Shown here piece by piece: positions 48,594-60,789 of a stretch of DNA of 64,000 nt (positions within the stretch are counted from its first letter, which is position 1; each line of letters begins with the position of its first letter). The notes beneath the pieces are model-generated. The model saw nothing but the letters and a program-made list of their open reading frames with translations, was not told the origin of the DNA and made no database searches. The DNA comes from Casuarina equisetifolia (lineage: Eukaryota; Streptophyta; Magnoliopsida; Fagales; Casuarinaceae). The position numbers and the translations under genes are program-made. The stretch spans positions 27,803,884-27,867,883 of the forward strand of contig CM052356.1 in the NCBI GenBank assembly GCA_028551475.1, given 5' to 3'.

Positions 48594-50430
48594 ATTTTTT
48601 TGTTTAATTTTTTAGACATAACACCTTATATGGTATGGTGTCATATAGCATGGTAGCATGGATGCAAACATATTTGACCGTATTTATTATTTGTTTGATA
48701 AAAAAAATTTACTAGTCATAAATTTTTAATGAAAGTTGGATAAACATATGATAAAAAAGTTAGATTGGGATTTCAAAATCATTATCCTCAAATTATGAAA
48801 AGGAGTTAATAGTAAGTATGTCCTTCACAAAAATCTTGGGAAAGTAGAAGATCTTTTCGAACAGAATCATCCAAGTTTGCTAAGGATTAAGTTAGACTTT
48901 TAATATTGGTTAGTCAGGAAGTTTTCATACAAGAAAGGGCTAATGTCCTAATTTACTCGATGTCTACCCTTCTTCGGCTTCACTTGCACCAGAACCCACC
49001 ATCTTTGTACAACTTCTGGATATCATCATCAAAGCGATAGGAACTTTGTAACGAGATTCCTCTTGTTTTTAGAGCTTTAGAGTTCATTATCCCAGCACCG
49101 TGCTAACTACACTTTTCCTCAAAACTTGGCAAACAAATCTTACTCCATATCTTGCCTGGGAGTGCAACCTATAGTGAGGAAGCATATGAACAACCAAGAT
49201 GATCTCGGCGGTGGGTCTGGTACAAACTGTCCACATTTCTTATATCCGGCCAAACAACATCATTTGCCAAGAAGTCTGAGATGAAGCCACGTCTGAACCA
49301 TTGTTGTGTCCGTCCTTTCTTTTGTTTTCACCCTTCTGCTATCTGTTCCAATCCGCAGTACTACTTAGAATGGAGGTTATTGTAGGGCATGTTTTCGGGC
49401 CAAGAGTTTGCCTAGATGGACAGACGATATTCTTGTTATTTTCCTTGTGAATAGCATTCCTGCAGTTGCCACACTGGCCCATGAAACGACATTCTGAGTT
49501 CTGTATGCCGCATCCTTCTTTGTATTTTTTGCAATGACAGCAGAAGTTTTTGAACGATTTCATAAAAATCTCCATTTCTATTCATATTTTTTCTGGAGGA
49601 GGATGTGAAAAGTAAGCACCCGATCTTTTACAGGAAGTATCCTATGAACAACGTAATTATGTCATCTCTTCCTCATGTAGAATAATCTACAGAGAGAAGC
49701 ATCGGCCCGAGTTAGACGATCTATTCCTGCAGAGAAAACATCCCATGCAAGACTTTCCCTTTCTTTCTTTCTTTTGGTTGTATAGAAGAAGACGACGTCT
49801 AATTCGGTGGTTAAGAGCTACTCAAATGAATGGAATTGATATTTTTGTACACAGTTTCTTTTACTTCATTTGTGTGGGATCCCATTTGTTTTCTGTGGCT
49901 TAGATTGGTATGATGCAGCCTCTGCAGTTGAACTGTTCTGCCCAAGTCAAGGCCAAGATTTCGCGTCTCAGACACTGCCATGCATCAACTGGTGGAGGAA
50001 CCTTTCGGTTCAGCGGAGAGGCAGAGGCACCACATGACCCAAGAGCTGAAAGCAACGAGAATAGGACCACAGACAGGGATTTAAGGCTCCAGCAGGAATT
50101 ATTGAGCCATGGAAGCTAAAAGACAGAAGGGGTCTGGTTCAAAAATTTACAAAGACATATATGCACGGACCCCACTCCGCCACCACCGGGTCCACAAGAA
50201 ATCTGGTCTCTACAGTGATGGCCAATAGGAATTCAGAGCATAAGATGGGTTTCAAACCATCACCCAATAGAAACCGAGATAAGACTAAGTCAATGGGGCC
50301 AAAATGCTCCATCTCTTCCTGAAGGAAGCCACCAAAAGTGCATGGGCTCGCCTCGGACAGCAACATGGAGCCTACCAGAGAGCTGAAAAGTGCCAGTGTG
50401 GCCTTCCTCCCCGCACCCACAATAATTCAG
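48594..50430. other. Intergenic region upstream of the COL16-like gene
   Basis: From about 48950 onward the base composition is closer to that of genes, yet no family is recognised. A 78-codon minus-strand ORF at 49339-49575 has nine cysteines, and a 69-codon plus-strand ORF lies at 49910-50119. Neither has a signal peptide or a domain I can name. They may be remnants of exons or simply chance ORFs. Confidence 0.45.
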
Positions 50431-50453
50431 CCAATTGGGCCCCTAAATAAATA
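50431..50453 (+). promoter_or_regulatory. CCAAT and TATA-like elements of the COL16-like gene
   Basis: CCAAT at 50431-50435 is followed by TAAATAAATA at 50444-50453, about 110 bp upstream of the ATG. This suits a plant core promoter with a short leader. Confidence 0.4.
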
Positions 50454-50559
50454 CAAGGACACCGCAAATTTCTGGTGACTCCCGGCACTCGGAAAACATT
50501 CTGGGTTTGTTCACAGTTTCTCTTCTTTCAGGTTTCCTTGACAGCCTGTTCTTTCGAAC

Positions 50560-52321
50560 ATGATCACTGAAAAGAAAGCTGCGAATGCCATCGGAGGCAA
50601 GACAGCTCGAGCTTGTGATAGTTGTTTACGCAGGCGGGCTCGATGGTTTTGTGCTGCTGATGATGCTTTTCTTTGCCAAGCGTGTGATGCAACGGTGCAC
50701 TCTGCTAACCAGCTAGCAAGCCGACACGAAAGGGTTAGGCTCCAAACGTCATCGTTCAAGGTTAACAACTCTACAGCTGTTGATAATTCTCCACCAGCAT
50801 GGCACCAGGGTTTCACACGCAAAGCGAGAACGCCACGCCATAACAAGTCCATGTTGATGCAGCAGCCTAAAAAGGAAGAGGAAGTATTAAATCCACTGCC
50901 TTTTGTTCCAGAGATTGGCAATGAAGAAGCTTCATCGGATGGCGGAAATGAAGATCAGCTTCTTTATCGGGTTCCTGTTTTCGACCCTTTTGCCTCTGAA
51001 CTTTGCAATGAAATGGGGAATACTATAGTTGATGAGAGAACCACCGTCATTGATGACCACGGACACGATGGGGAATGTGACTTGGATGATTTACATGGGC
51101 TTCTTCCCTCAGATATGGAGCTTGCTGAGTTTGCCGCCGACGTTGAGAGCCTACTTGGCAAAGGACTTGACGAGGATTTCTCAGACGCCAAAGGATTGAG
51201 ACTGTTGGATTGCAAAGAAGAAGATGTTGAAGAGTTAAGAGTGAAGGTTGAGGAGGAAGAAGATATGGAAGCTTTCGTAGGATGTCAATTCAATCCACCA
51301 GTGGATACCATGAGAGAAACATTAGATTGGAATTTCGATTATGGATCCCCGATAGCTGGAGATGAGGTGGAGCAGAAGGTAGTTCCTATGGCAGAGACCA
51401 CGTCCATGATCGGCAAAGGATGTAAAGAGGAGAGGAACAGGCAGATACTTTTGAGGCTAAACTATGAGGCGGTTATAACATCTTGGGCCAGCCAAGGTTC
51501 TCCATGGACAACAGGATCTCGACCAGAGCTCAATCCTGACGACTGGTGGCCGGATCTTATGGTACTTTACCCTCTATCTCTCTATCTCTTTTCTTTTACC
51601 ATTTTCAGATTCTATTCCCATACAAAACACAGCATGTTTATTCAACCGGCAATGGTATAAAAATACTTTTCTGTTTTTATCTTCTGATATTTGAGTCACT
51701 ACCAGTAGTACACTTGTCTTATAGAAAGGTCAATCCTCATGAATCTGCTCTAGTTGTAATCTTTTGGAAAAGGTCGAGTCTAGCGCTGCGTGGAACATGA
51801 ATTTGAAGATCTATACGAGGTGTACATAATTTGAATCTACCGCACAACATACTCCACATGCTATGAGTACATCTATAATCCTTTAAAAGTATAGTTTTGA
51901 GGTTTTGAAGAACTTCCTGTGATTATTTGAGTTTCATCGTCCATCATGCAAATCGACACTTACCCCACCACCCCACAAATCACTACCGAGGCTTAAATGT
52001 TTAGGTGTAGTATTGGTTGAACAGTATTAAGAGACATGAACTAAAAGTTTGTGTATGAAATAACAGGTTTCCTTTCCTGGAGACGTTCGTCACCCTTATG
52101 GAGACACAGGAATAGTATGTGATCATGGGGGAGGCCGTGACGGAGGTAGAGAAGCAAGGGTCTCGAGGTACAGAGAAAAGAGAAGGACACGATTGTTCTC
52201 AAAGAAAATAAGATATGAAGTAAGGAAACTGAACGCGGAGAAAAGGCCAAGAATGAAAGGGCGATTTGTTAAGAGGACGTCTTTCATGGGAGCTGCTGCT
52301 TTTCCTTACCTCGGCAAATAA
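50560..52321 (+). CDS. COL16: CONSTANS-LIKE 16-type B-box/CCT transcriptional regulator, two exons
   Basis: Exon 1 is 50560-51561 and exon 2 is 52067-52321. They join in phase 0 over a 505-bp GT-AG intron to give 418 residues, close to the length of Arabidopsis COL16. Residues 19-56 form one B-box zinc finger with ligands Cys19, Cys22, Cys31, Cys39, Cys42, Asp43, His47 and His56. No second B-box is seen, which places it in the single-B-box COL6/7/8/16 group. The middle is acidic and carries a conserved motif before the intron ([16 protein letters not shown]). Exon 2 encodes the CCT domain at ~362-404 ([20 protein letters not shown], ending VKRTSF). Without splicing, the frame runs on into the intron and loses CCT. 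Expected role: a nuclear regulator in light, photoperiod or shoot-branching responses; the exact function is not visible here. Confidence 0.9.
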
Positions 52322-54649
52322 CGGCTAACTGCCAAGTTTGCTTCGAAAAAATGGAATAAGATGGTTAGCTCACTAGTAGCCTATTGTGGAATAAGTTGGC
52401 AGTGTGTCTTTTTAACTCTTTTAACTCTGTCTCTCAGACAGGACAAGTGCCCACTACCATGGCTTGTAATCTTTGAGCCTTTGTGATGGCAGAAGTTGTA
52501 CTTCTTCTAACCAGAAATCCTGTTAACTTCGGAAGTACAGAACTTCTTGCCCTACAATTCCATGGCCATTATTACATTCAGCAACAGTTCTTTCTCGTTC
52601 CTACTTTTTTATAGGAATACAATCTTCATCAACAGGCATGTTTAGTAATTAATTGGTCTTAACTCCGCCGATACGAGAACCTAGTGGAGTTCAGGCAAGG
52701 CTTTGAAGAAATTCATCTGTGTGTTAGAACGGATCTTCAGATACAAATCTGCCAACTTTTCTTTTGACTTTATGTATTTGTGAAAGGACATGAAATAATC
52801 AAGTTTATATTTTACATTACCCTTTCTTGTCTCAACAAGTCTCAAATCTAGTCCTCAACTTTGCCAAAACGGAATGAAACGTTGTCAATGATCTTATCAA
52901 TCTTTTACGGAATCTTTCTACGTAATTTTTTTTATCCCTTTGCTCAAGTATTCTTACGAAAATCTCAAAGAGAAAAGGAGCATTATTGGCTAAACCCCAA
53001 GAATTGTCAACAAAAGAATGCCGTGATTTTGAATTTCAGCATATTAGCATTGCAAGACATGAAAGTGACGATGAGCTCTTGGCCAAATAAGTAATAAGCT
53101 TTCTCCATTTATTGTCTTAGGGTTTTAGAATGAGTTCTCAAACTCCAAGATGGGATCAAAGATAGGGATGGGCCTTTGTTGAGTTGTTCCCGTGCAACCC
53201 GGATTATGGAACTGTCCGTCTACACGCAATGCTCATTTCAACTTGCACATAAGGGAGAGTTTTGTGGGACTAAGTGTCCAATAGAAAGTTGGCATTAGAG
53301 GCGGCTGTGTACGAAAGTTTAAGGAGCTGAGACAAGTCTTTTCAAGATTTGCTGGTATCTTAAAACGGCAACAAATATGAGTTTTGTTGGTGTTTCATGA
53401 AACGTCACTAAACCTACGTTTTAGTCACTTTTTTTTTTTTGAAATCACAGGGAAAAATTTAACTTTCCCCACATTTTAAAAACTTCTGTCTCGAATTTCC
53501 CAATGTTTTTAGAGAACGCTACTATTACTACGCAATGGTGAGGATTTTCAAAATCTCATTATTTGATGTGTTTTTAAACACTCCTGTTATCTATCAATAC
53601 AAGCCCATATATTTAGTTTATTTATCGATTTATTTCTTGGTTGCTGTACTTTACGTTCAAATAAACAAAAACGAGAAGCAATTGTTATAATTTGTGCTAG
53701 AGAAAACGAGAATCTTAGTGTTACTTAATAATACAAGTGAATCCCCAAAATAAAATAGAATGTTTAGTATGGAAACGGTCAAATAAGGCATAACATCACA
53801 AATTTCCAACTAGAGAATGCAAATGTTTTGACCAGTAAACAGACAAAACAACACATATCCTTCTCCTTGTTCTCGTCCACACCTTCTTCATCAACATTAT
53901 CTGCTTCTAAGAAACCTAATGGTCATAGGTTAAAAATTTAATAAAGAAAATGATCAACTTTGTCATGCAAATGAATTTCAGCAAATTTTAAAGCAAAAAA
54001 TTCCGGGCCTGGAGCCTCAAACTAATTTACCCTTGTATTGTAAGGTAAAAGTAAATATAAAAAGAGCTAAACAAGAACAGGCAAGGTTGCACTGAGAGTG
54101 AGAGCCATCAGAAGACGAAGAAAAGAGTGGTGACAATGGTGACAATGGTGACAGTGGTCAGTTGCTTGAGAGTTGCCAGGGGCCATTGAGAGTGGAAGTG
54201 GTTTCTTATTCTGTTTTCTTAGTTGCCATACTTCACATAAATTTTCTTGAGGACGCATTAGTGGTATCCCTTCTACCATTGCTTTAGCGTAGAAGGTTTT
54301 AAAGTTCTACAATTTTAGTGTTCGTATCTTTTACGTCACAATTAGGAATTATCTACCTCTGATTTCAGAGCATTCATGCACAAAATTACAATTTCAGAGG
54401 GAAGTTCTTTTGATTCCGCATTTTGACTTTTGTTAGTTCCAGATTCTTTTCGTCTGAATCATAAATGCTACAAGTTTCCTCCTTAGAAATAAACAAATTT
54501 GCTTTCTCCAGCACCTATTCTACACTTAAGAGATTAATTTAAGCAATATCTCCAAGAACCATCATGCTTATTTTCTAGCAAGATTAGCAAGGAAATACAC
54601 TTGTGCTATTGTAGATTACCCCTGAAGCTTGCATCTTATTAAGATGTGG

Positions 54650-55165
54650 GCAATGCATCTCATATTGTTAAAGAATATATAAAGCACCTAACTAATAAGA
54701 TAATGTATTTTACTACTTAATATCTTAAGCTTTTAAGTTGAATATGGACAGATTTCTTTGAACTTTATTATAATATTAGAGCTCAAGTTATGTCTTAGCA
54801 CCCATATAAGTATGAATCAAATATCTATATAGTGAAAGTGATAGGGCATTGTAGCATTGAACCATTGCGATGAGCAAATTTGTTAATAAATAGTGTGGTG
54901 ATGTCCCATCTAAGTATTTTCTTAGCATCCACATGGGCTCTTATTGATTTGGGCTCATGCATTATTAACGTAATACAATATTATGATGGTTCGATAATTT
55001 AATCATCATGATAAATTGACATATTAAAATGTGAACAATAAATTCTATAATTTTAAAAAATATGTTAAGAGTCATGCTTGTAAAATAATGAATTTCATAT
55101 TTAATGCCTTAGGGTTTTAAGTTGGATATGGATCTATTTCTATAAAATTTAATACATCTCATTAA
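54650..55165. mobile_element. LTR-like remnant (fossil, tentative)
   Basis: It contains 'gttaaagaatatataaagca' and two copies of a block ending 'ttttaagttg-atatgga' about 380 bp apart, near 54735 and 55120. This wording is usual in plant LTRs. No coding part or target duplication is seen. It is old and incomplete. Confidence 0.3.
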
Positions 55166-57647
55166 CCGTCTTTTTTATCTATGTTTTCTTATGTAGGGGT
55201 AATGGTATTGTCTTATGTTAGCTATCTCGCTCCTTCAGCAAAGAGAAATTTGATGATCAAACTCGCATTGTAGGTGAAGTTGGGTGGGACTCTCAAACAC
55301 ATCTACAAACTCTCCTACGACACTACTGTCAATGGAAAACAGTGCAACTAAGTCACAAGTTCCTATCCAAACCCTCCTTAAGGGCTGGGTGTCGCAATTA
55401 AAGGAAGAATAACTTTCTTTGTTTCTTCCTTTTCTTTTCTTTTTTCTTTTTCACCCGCACATAAAAAAATATACCAAGACACTTTCTTTAGGTTTGCTAA
55501 ATCTCCCTGCAAAGTGTCGCCCGCATCCTTTATCTTTAGCCCCTTCTTATCAAACACCGTTTCACTAAGCCTGCCAATCACCTTAAGTCTTCGTTTGCCC
55601 CCATAGTCACGTTGCCCCCTTTTTCTTTGTTTTCTTCCTGGTCATAACAGAAGAGTTCAAGTACATCTGTGATAACGAAGGTGACTAATATTCAGATATA
55701 CAAAAAAAAAAAAAAATTGATATTTACTTTGGAATGGCAGTATGATTTTGGCTGACGTGTTTCACGGGCAAGGTTCTGACTGAGACGAAGCTCCTTTCCC
55801 TTAATTGTCTACCGAGCGAGACGTAGCTCAGAGTAAACACAAGGTGTACTAAAAGATCCCAGAGGATTTCCTTTTCTGCATCTGACGAGATGTCCACTTC
55901 AACATTGGAGGATGGGCGTTTCTTGTCCTGCAGAACATCCCTGTAGCAAGTTGCACAACTTTGGGGAGTCTCTTTTCCTTTCGGCTCATATGATTTTTCT
56001 CTCCAGGTGAGCAGGACGGCCACGTACTTGGCCAGGTAGCACTTGCGTTCTACCTTGGACTTTGCGGGGCCGAGCCAGGATCGTGTTGCGCAAGTTGAAT
56101 CAGTCGGTCGTGTTTTGAGGTCATGTCCAGGGATCCAGATGTGAATATCTTGGAATCAAAGCTCTCTGAGGTTCATTTGGTACGCATTTCATGGCCTTTG
56201 TGTCAAGTTAATCATAATTCAATTGATGGTTTACTCACAAGCAGTAAGTGCACTTAATAGTAGCTTTTCAGACAAATTTTTTCTCTACCATATAAAAAGT
56301 TTGTCTGGAAGCCTGTCTTCAGAGAAAATGCGATTACAAAGAGTGCTTTACATACAAATGAATTAGAGAAATTACAGTGGAGAAAAAGCAGAAAAAGAAA
56401 GGTGCAACCAGGACCATCGTAACTCTAAGATGTAATAGCATAGTGATCGAATCATGAAACGAATAGCTTCAAAAACAATACTACAACAATGCATTTCTGA
56501 TCAAGTTGGCAGAGGCACATGTAATGCTTGATACCAAGTACCCCCATATAATTAAGATCTCGTCAAATCCAAGTAGCATATAGATTCGCAGATCTTCTTC
56601 TGACAAAGAATAGGGCCTATGACTATCCCTATTTGAAGACACGAAAGAGATAGAAAGTGAGAGGAGGACGAAAGAAGCCATATAGCTTTGATTTTTCTCA
56701 CGAAATTATTCCACTGTTGATGAAGACTTCATGGAAGCAACCTTCTTGACAGCCACAGGGGTTAATGATACATTCTTATTTTTTAATTGGAAGAGACATT
56801 ATGACATTGGATGGGTTCAAATCCTTATCCTACCATATTAATGTATCTTGTGGGCACCTATGATTTCTGTATCTTCTTAGATATTTTCTTGGAATATGTA
56901 GATATTGAATGAATATCCCTTGGGTATTCCTGACGCGACCTTTTTCTCTTCTTCTAACTCTGCTTTTTAGAGTAAAAGAGGGAACTTTTGAGAGCCTATT
57001 CCTAGTGTTTCACATTTCCAACTTCAAATTCTTCCCCCCACATGTTGATTCCGACTGCTTTCTCAAAGGGCGGAAATATGCTTGGTTTCCGATCGCGGAA
57101 ACCATTCGTTATAGGACACTACTTCATCTTGAAGGCCTGAGAAACCTACCAAACTAACCACTTTCTCCTGGGTATTGTTGTATAGCATGATGGCCTTCTT
57201 ATGGGCTCATCTGATTGAATTTCATTCCATGACTCCAATGTTTAACAACTGAAACTAATCACATCTGACAATAATGCAACTTGATGGGTACATGGATGAA
57301 CCAGTGCTAATTAGATTAGCAACCACAAAGTTCAAGTTTGCCTAGTAAATGACATTAAATGCTTCTTTCCTTATATTTCTTTATGCAAAAACGTCATGAG
57401 GTGAAGAGCATGAATCTCCCAAAGATGACAATCGCGCTTTGAGAGCGCGAGAATCAGAATCCAAGCAAGTGGGGTGCAGGACAAATACTATAGCACAAGC
57501 TTTGTAAGTGTCTCCTCGTAACTCACAAAGTCATTTCACGAATCAGAAATGTCCTCCCCGCTCCATTTTAGAGGGCAGTGAAATGCTGGGGATATGGTAC
57601 AGTTCAGATGGGTGGCTGGGGGGGTACCTAACAAGACCTGTCTACTG

Positions 57648-57671
57648 TTTTTTTTTTTTTTTTTTTTTTTT
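57648..57671. repeat. T24 homopolymer
   Basis: This is an uninterrupted T run in the MIR319 upstream region. Confidence 0.95.
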
Positions 57672-58342
57672 GTCTTTTTGCCATTGAAAACGTCAAATGA
57701 ATGCCCTGAAACAATGACAAACTGCCTTTGTTCAGTGAGGCGAAATCTTGAAGTACAGTGAAATCTTTTTCAAGATTCGAATGGGCTCCAAAAAGATGAC
57801 GATCGTGTACTACAAAGCCATTCACGAACTCAAGTTAGCTACAATCTTGCTCGTGAGAATGGGACTATTCCCATCAAAGCAGAATGTAACGATGCAAACT
57901 CATGAGTGTAAATATGCAATGGTGCTTTGTTAAACTCAACATTGGATGCCCATCATTGAAATAAACCAAGATATATTCATATCCAACATTTGTATCGAAA
58001 CCACATTAGAGAACTTCCAAATGTGTCAGGATATAGATGAATAACTTTTGACACCGCCAAAACAAAAGAGAGAAAAAAATATTCTCTAATCAGAATGATG
58101 TAAAAGCTAGTTTGTCGAATAGGGAAGGTGCAATTATGGTTTCTGGCCATATTCTCATATGGCAGCCTGGGATTGCATATAAGTCGATCAAGATACTGAT
58201 TACGACGGCTGAATGAGATGCCGAAGTTAAAAGAAGATAAGGACTTGACGAGAACGTCATTTGAGACAGCATAAATCATTATCTTAACCCTTGTATACTT
58301 GGCAAATTTCAGCCCAAAGTGGCATATGGAAGTGAAAAGCTG

Positions 58343-58349
58343 TATATAA
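58343..58349 (+). promoter_or_regulatory. TATA box of the MIR319 locus
   Basis: TATATAA lies about 110 bp upstream of the predicted hairpin base. It is followed by a purine-rich leader, as expected for a Pol II plant miRNA gene. Confidence 0.6.
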
Positions 58350-58451
58350 GGAAGCTGGGAGAGAGGGGCCATGCAGCCATACAGCGGCAGCACTCTCTGC
58401 TAGCTATAGAGAGGAAACAGAAAAATGTGAAAAAAGTATACAACAGTGCGA

Positions 58452-58700
58452 GGAGAAGGCTAAGGAGCTCCTTTTGGGTCCAATACAGAGGGCTGAGGAG
58501 CGGGTAGAGCTGCCATCCCATGCATTCGGTTAACCTTAAAATGTTCCTACCCAAGCCCACTGGTGGCAGAGATTTGGCTAAAGATGTAGATGGATAACAG
58601 AACGCTAAGTTTGGCCAGTGCATGGTGTGGGAGCAACTCCTTCCGCCTACTTAGCCCGCCCATTGGACTGAAGGGAGCTCCCCCTCTGCGTGAGAACCGT
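58452..58700 (+). ncRNA. MIR319: MIR319 precursor hairpin
   Basis: The 3' arm contains the miR319 sequence (58663-58683) and the 5' arm holds its partner, beginning 'ggagctccttttgggtccaa' (~58464-58483). Pairing continues toward the loop: 'gagggctgaggagcggg' opposite 'cgcctacttagcccgccc', and 'gctgccatcccatgcat' opposite 'gtgcatggtgtgggagcaac'. The long fold-back of ~230 nt with a second conserved duplex is characteristic of MIR319/MIR159 genes, which are cut from loop to base. miR319 guides cleavage of class II TCP mRNAs (and some MYB mRNAs), setting leaf growth and margin shape. The short ORFs on both strands here are not genes. Confidence 0.88.
58663..58683 (+). ncRNA. miR319: Mature miR319
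   Basis: The first 20 nt are identical to the known miR319 core (TTGGACTGAAGGGAGCTCCC). The 21st base is C here, where many copies have T. The 5' U and the position on the 3' arm are as expected. Exact 3' trimming cannot be seen from DNA. Confidence 0.88.
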
Positions 58701-58703
58701 TTC

Positions 58704-58725
58704 TTTTTTTTTTTTTTTTTTTTTT
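58704..58725. repeat. T22 homopolymer just downstream of the MIR319 hairpin
   Basis: An uninterrupted T run starts about 20 bp after the mature miR319. Confidence 0.95.
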
Positions 58726-59059
58726 CACGATATCGATATGCCAATTATTTTCCTGGCTTACTACTATTGGATTACATACTGTTTGAAGGGTTGGATTCAG
58801 ATCATGTGAAGACTTTAGCATGGAATCATACACCTGAATTAGCTTACATGAAGCTATGTTTGGTTTCAACAGGGTAGAAATTAAGCACAATTGCTGCTCG
58901 GTTCTCAATGGACGGGTGGAGCCACACAAGCTTTGAGTCCCTTGGTACTCACTTCGAAGGGGTGAAGACCGTAGTGATAACTCTCTTAGCCTTGCTTCTT
59001 ACACTTCAAGTTTGAGATACTGTAAGAGATTTTCTTCTTCCATTTCTTTATTTTGTTTT

Positions 59060-59105
59060 TTATTATTATTATTATTATTATTTTATTTTATTTTATTTTA
59101 TTTTA
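59060..59105. repeat. (TTA)n/(TTTTA)n compound microsatellite
   Basis: Seven TTA units are followed by five TTTTA units. Confidence 0.9.
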
Positions 59106-60495
59106 TTTTTTGTTTGGGCGTTTTCTACTGGATTAGGAAGGGAGGAGCAGTGTTGCGATCCACAACCCAGTGTCACTGCATAACAAGTCCGCTTGAAAAC
59201 AGCCTCTCAAGAACGAGCAGCTTTAAAGAAGGGAAGCAATGTCTAAGATTCCACAATATTTTCGTCATTTTAAAAGATTTTGAGTACACAAGATATTGCG
59301 AAGGACTCTTCTCAAAAAAAGAGAAGAGAGTTTATATTTCTATCCATATGGTAAAAGTGAAAAACAGTAGCAACACAGGGATCATGCCACTAAAAACCAA
59401 AAGCCAGAAACAAAATCACCTATAGATTGCCAATACCCATGATATGTTCGATTTCTTTTTATTGGCAAAATCTATGGCTCTCAAAAAAATATAGGGGAAA
59501 CACTTAACTTCATAGTGAAATATGCGCGTACAGAATTCCACGTGAAAATAACTTTCCTCCAATTTCTTATTCCCTGAAACCCGATATGCAGTGAATATTG
59601 TTAGAACTATATTCACTGTGTAATCATCCACAGTTGCCTCTTTATTCCTGTTTATAGCTTTACAGAACTATCTAATACACATTTTATTTTCTAAAATGCA
59701 GTTTTAAACGATACTAAACATTTTAATCTTAAAACTGTCTTTCCCGTGGTTCCCAAGTATTTGTTTTCCTCTTTGGCAGCAGCTAACCGCAGTACAAATC
59801 ACAAGCCATTATCAACAAAGTATACAGCACAACTGAGAGGCAGAAAATTTTATTTAATCATCGGATGTACTTTCATTCAAAGCCATGGCCAGATGACTCC
59901 CATTTTCAGGATGCTACATGAAATAAAATCTAACATGACAGCGAAGGCAACAATCATTTGGCTTCTGCACATAACAAAGGGAAAATATTGGTGTGTGACA
60001 CAAGTCCAAATAAAACGAAACGAGCAATACAACCAAACTGCCAAACAGGCAGGCCCCCACTTCCGTCCTCTTTGAGCATTCAGCTACGGACCAAATTGAG
60101 TTCCCTGCAAGAAGCAAAAAGTGAATTCCTTCATCCTATTTGGGAGAAAAATATAATAGCCAACAATTATTAGCCAAAAATCTTTACTTTAGACAAAGGA
60201 AATACAATAAAGTAAATGTACCAGTATCTAGATGTGGAAACAGACCAGAACAAGATCGCATGCCCAAACCACCAACAAACAACAAACCAATTTCCATACT
60301 AAAACTCAAATCGTGAGGATTAACAGTCTCACCTCGGCATCGGGTGGCAAGCCAATAACAAATATAACCTAGTATCATCAACTTCACTTTTCTCAATATC
60401 AGGCGCCTTAACCTGTCGTCCAATATCTAGGTTCACAACTTCCCAACAAGGTAACAATTTCCACGATAATCCCATAGTCCACATGGTCCCTTTTC

Positions 60496-60500
<5 letters not shown>

Positions 60501-60548
<48 letters not shown>
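60501..60548. repeat. (CT)n microsatellite, 48 bp
   Basis: This is an uninterrupted CT run of 24 units, the longest perfect dinucleotide repeat in the window. Confidence 0.95.
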
Positions 60549-60550
<2 letters not shown>

Positions 60551-60789
60551 AGATTCCTATCAAGGGTCACAAGACCTTTTTCTTGGTAAAATTGATTGCA
60601 GCACCATGATACGAAAATGAATAAAATCCATAAATCCAAAATAGATTTCATATAAATAAAAGCAAATTCAAGAAGTGGAAGAGAATAGAAATACAATAAT
60701 CCTGCAGATGGTTTCTTCCAGCCCTTATTGGAACTTGTTTCGTTTTCTTTTTATTTCTTCCAATTTTAATTATTTTGCTCAGTCCTGAT

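Larger units (their letters stand above)
52322..58340. other. Long intergenic region between COL16-like and MIR319
   Basis: The first ~300 bases are probably the COL16-like 3' untranslated region. No gene was recognised in the rest. A minus-strand frame stays open from 56155 to 55724 (143 codons) but has no known domain. The stretch 54650-55160 has repeated wording reminiscent of plant LTRs (listed separately). A T24 tract lies at 57648-57671. Part of the last kilobase is likely the MIR319 promoter. Confidence 0.5.
58730..60780. other. Region between MIR319 and an LTR-element fossil
   Basis: The first few hundred bases may be the 3' part of the MIR319 primary transcript. Microsatellites are at 59060-59105 (TTA then TTTTA units) and 60501-60548 (CT). 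On the minus strand a strong acceptor-like signal (CTTCTTGCAG near 60105) precedes AT-rich sequence with AATAAA-like motifs. This could be the last exon of an unseen gene, but no coding family was recognised. Confidence 0.4.

Noticed and set aside
49910-50119. Possible NF-YA-like N-terminal wording (AQVKAKISR, and a Trp-Trp in another frame)
   Set aside because: The resemblance is slight, the needed wording lies in two frames, and no conserved NF-YA core follows.
50511-50921. 136-codon minus-strand ORF opposite COL16-like exon 1
   Set aside because: Antisense shadow of the B-box exon with no domain of its own.
56810-56835. tRNA-like 'gggttcaaatcc' motif
   Set aside because: No cloverleaf arms or acceptor stem can be formed from the flanking bases.
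58319-58929. Four ORFs on both strands around 58.3-58.9 kb
   Set aside because: They fall on the MIR319 hairpin, its leader and a T22 run, and none resembles a protein family.
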